Assembly (NCBI GenBank): GCA_036389795.1
Contig: DASVWD010000165.1
Coordinates: 1-35,522, forward strand
From: Longimicrobium sp.
GTDB taxonomy: Bacteria; Gemmatimonadota; Gemmatimonadetes; Longimicrobiales; Longimicrobiaceae
Direction: 5' to 3'
DNA: 35,522 bases
The notes beneath the pieces were generated by a model, which was not told the DNA's origin, ran no database searches, and saw only the letters and a list, made by a program, of their open reading frames with translations. Shown one piece after another: positions 33,955 to 35,522 of the stretch (positions are counted from its first letter, which is position 1; every line of letters begins with the position of its first letter). Position numbers and translations under genes: made by a program.

Positions 33955-34161
33955 ATGTCGACGGCGAAGCGCGAGGTTCCTCGGAAGAAGACCTATCGTC
34001 TGCCTCAGTCCAAGATCGACGAGGCGATGCGGGTGCTCGGGACCCGGACGGAGACGGAGACGATCGAGCGGGCGCTGGACCTGGTCCTCTTCCGCAGCCG
34101 GCTGGTCGAGGGAGTGCGTGCGATCAAGGGTGCCGGCCTGGTGAACGTGCTGGACGACTAG
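33955..34161 (+). CDS. Solitary antitoxin-like ribbon-helix-helix protein
   Basis: A 68-residue protein. KKTYRLPQSKIDEAMRVLGTRTETETIERALDLVLFR has the strand-helix-helix pattern of VapB-type ribbon-helix-helix antitoxins and DNA binders. The tail SRLVEGVRAIKGAGLVNVLDD resembles an antitoxin's toxin-binding end. No PIN-domain or other toxin gene is adjacent: the next gene is ilvE, 200 nt on. The ATG at 33955 follows AGGGGTG. The gene is bounded by perfect 23-bp inverted repeats (33911-33933 and 34211-34233). Confidence 0.75.
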   Translation: MSTAKREVPRKKTYRLPQSKIDEAMRVLGTRTETETIERALDLVLFRSRLVEGVRAIKGAGLVNVLDD

Positions 34162-34210
34162 AGGCTTGCCGCCGCGCGCACGTCCCCCGTGATCGCGGCG
34201 GTTTCTGCCC

Positions 34211-34253
34211 GCTGTCCCCTGTTCCCTGTCCCCTGTACCCTCATCCCCTGTAA
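34211..34253 (-). repeat. Right 23-bp inverted repeat and extra heptamers
   Basis: 34211-34233 is the exact inverted copy of 33911-33933. Further CTGTACC-type heptamers continue to about 34253. Confidence 0.9.
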
Positions 34254-34264
34254 CCTCCGGCACC

Positions 34265-34293
34265 TTGCGGAGAAGCGCCCGGGGCGGTAGAAC
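34265..34293 (+). promoter_or_regulatory. Predicted promoter of ilvE
   Basis: TTGCGG at 34265-34270 and TAGAAC at 34288-34293 with a 17-nt spacer; leader about 63 nt. Confidence 0.4.
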
Positions 34294-34362
34294 AATCGCC
34301 TGGGGAGAAGGCTTCGCCCCGCCGCCGTCCGCGGCACTCCGGCACCCGAATCGAAGACACTG

Positions 34363-35325
34363 ATGGCTACCAGTTCCGGGCCCACCCGGCTGATCTGGCG
34401 CGACGGGCGCCTGGTCGACTGGAAGGACGCCACCATCCACGTGATGAGCCACGTCGCGCACTACGGCTCCAGCGTGTTCGAGGGGATCCGCTGCTACGAG
34501 ACCTCCGCGGGCCCCGCCATCTTCCGCCTGCGCGACCACATCCGCCGCCTGGCCGACTCGGCGCGCATCTACCGCATCCCGATGCGCTGGTCGGTGGAGG
34601 AGCTGTGCGAGGCCGCGGTGGAGACGGTGGCCGCCAACGAGGTGCCGCACTGCTACCTGCGCCCGGTGGTGATGCGCACCGGCGAGCAGATGGGGATCCT
34701 GGCGAACGACGAGCACGTGGAGACCTTCGTCATCGCCTACATCTGGGGGACGTACCTGGGCGAGGGGGCGCTGGAGAACGGGGTCGACGCGGTGGTCTCC
34801 ACCTGGCGTCGCGCGGCGCCCGACACCTACCCCACGCTGGCCAAGGCCGGCGGCGGCTACCTGAACTCGCAGCTCGCCAAGATCGAGGCCAGGCAGCGCC
34901 GCGCCGACGAGGCGATCATGCTCGACTCCTTCGGCCACGTGTCGGAGGGGACCGGGCAGAACCTGTTCGTGGTGCGCGACGACATGCTGTGGACCTCGCC
35001 GATCTCAGCCGGGATCCTGGCGGGGGTGACGCGCAACTCGGTGACCCGCATCGCCCGCGACCTGGGGTACACGGTGCGCGAGGAGAGCCTGCCGCGCGAG
35101 CTGCTCTACATCGCCGACGAGGTGTTCTTCACCGGCACGGCGGCCGAGATCACCCCCGTGCGCACGGTGGACGGCGTCCCCGTGGGCGAGGGGCGTCCGG
35201 GCCCCGTCACGCGGGAGATCCAGGACCGCTTCCTGGGCATCGCCCGCGGCCAGATCCCCGACCCCTACGGCTGGCTCACCCCGGTCCCCGCGCGCGAGCC
35301 CGCCGGCGCCGGCGTGGGCTCCTGA
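34363..35325 (+). CDS. ilvE: Branched-chain amino-acid aminotransferase
   Basis: Last step of isoleucine, leucine and valine synthesis (and first step of their breakdown): transfers an amino group using pyridoxal phosphate. At 320 residues it is a normal class IV aminotransferase. HYGSSVFEGIRCYET is the family N-terminal motif, Lys161 in PTLAKAGGGYLNSQLAK is the PLP lysine, and EAIMLDSFGHVSEGTGQNLFVV and FFTGTAAEITPV complete the cofactor site. It stands alone with its own promoter candidate and terminator; no other ilv/leu gene is in the window. Confidence 0.95.
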   Translation: MATSSGPTRLIWRDGRLVDWKDATIHVMSHVAHYGSSVFEGIRCYETSAGPAIFRLRDHIRRLADSARIYRIPMRWSVEELCEAAVETVAANEVPHCYLRPVVMRTGEQMGILANDEHVETFVIAYIWGTYLGEGALENGVDAVVSTWRRAAPDTYPTLAKAGGGYLNSQLAKIEARQRRADEAIMLDSFGHVSEGTGQNLFVVRDDMLWTSPISAGILAGVTRNSVTRIARDLGYTVREESLPRELLYIADEVFFTGTAAEITPVRTVDGVPVGEGRPGPVTREIQDRFLGIARGQIPDPYGWLTPVPAREPAGAGVGS

Positions 35326-35350
35326 CCCAGGCGCGCCGACGGCGATCGAC

Positions 35351-35377
35351 AGGGCGGGCCCCCGCGGGGCCCGCCCT
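35351..35377 (+). terminator. Terminator of ilvE
   Basis: Arms 35352-35362 and 35366-35376 are a perfect 11-bp GC stem with a 3-nt loop, extended by an A-T pair (35351/35377), followed by TTCGCC. A group II intron-like sequence starts 8 nt further on. Confidence 0.8.
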
Positions 35378-35384
35378 TCGCCGT

Positions 35385-35522
35385 GTGTGCCCAGCATGGA
35401 CAGTGGTCAGGAGGTGAAAGTCCTCCCGGAACTTGGTCGTAGGGACCGAAGCGAGCCGCAAGGCGCCGACCGCGAGGGGAGCGCTGAAAGAAGCGGGGTA
35501 GCGAACCCGTCGAGCCGACGAA
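35385..35522 (+). mobile_element. 5' end of a group II intron (probably IIC), cut by the window edge
   Basis: The sequence from about 35385 opens GTGTGCCCAGCATGG, followed by the hairpin GGAGG-TGAAAGT-CCTCC at 35410-35426, GGTC..GACC at 35435-35447 and GCC-GCAA-GGC (a GNRA tetraloop) at 35455-35464. GTGTG as first bases and the GAGGTGAAAGTCCTC element are hallmarks of bacterial group II intron domain I. Insertion directly behind a terminator hairpin is the habit of group IIC introns. No reverse-transcriptase frame is visible because it would lie to the right of the window. The exact first base could be 35383 or 35385. Confidence 0.78.

Noticed and set aside
33955-34161. Complete toxin-antitoxin pair
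   Set aside because: No PIN-domain, RelE-like or other toxin frame adjoins the antitoxin-like gene on either strand.

Overview
The window is a stretch of very GC-rich bacterial chromosome with densely packed genes on both strands. It has Gram-negative envelope genes (beta-barrel porins, lipoproteins, a Tat-type flavoprotein, an HtrA protease). Its intergenic gaps are full of hairpin repeats built from units such as CACGCAGAG and GGAGAAC. This style, and the gene content, suggest Gemmatimonadota, probably a Longimicrobium relative. That assignment is inference from style; there is no rRNA here to test it. No rRNA, tRNA or CRISPR array was found.

Layout. 1-4281 (+): metK, then a compact run of a DUF151 bifunctional nuclease, a secreted carboxypeptidase-regulatory-like protein and recO. 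4542-5042 (+): a small secreted protein that is essentially a free-standing FlgD-Ig/sorting-type domain, closed by a clear terminator. 5923-10950 (+): a giant exported multicopper oxidase of 1675 residues, similar in size to the MofA-type putative Mn oxidase. 11329-16893 (+): uvrC, a lipoprotein, ddl, a rhomboid protease and a small glycine-rich membrane protein. 17025-17744 (-): a lipoprotein, separated from the preceding + genes by a strong hairpin. 18104-18748 (+): a single-pass membrane protein. 18756-21885 (-): two outer-membrane barrel proteins, a small membrane protein and a PstS-like periplasmic protein.

22014-29680 (-) is the most system-like part. In the direction of transcription it reads AdoMet decarboxylase (speD), a double zinc-ribbon/DUF4178 membrane protein, a 63-residue one-span protein, a DUF350 protein, a membrane-embedded spermidine-synthase-like aminopropyltransferase, a GNAT acetyltransferase, a SAM methyltransferase and a Tat-exported amine-oxidase-type flavoprotein. 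The first five genes form a known but functionally obscure association. The last three could modify or oxidise an aminopropylated product; that is my hypothesis.

30026-35522: an atypical SDR (-), an alpha/beta hydrolase, a stand-alone rpsD, an HtrA-type protease, a solitary ribbon-helix-helix antitoxin-like gene between perfect 23-bp inverted repeats, and ilvE with a strong terminator. Directly behind that terminator, running off the right edge, is the 5' end of what looks like a group II intron; a position behind a terminator is typical of group IIC introns.

A recurrent theme is short-period intergenic repeats: heptamer arrays, octamer arrays, and five copies of a large hairpin. Several sit directly before start codons (ddl, the aminopropyltransferase, the HtrA protease).
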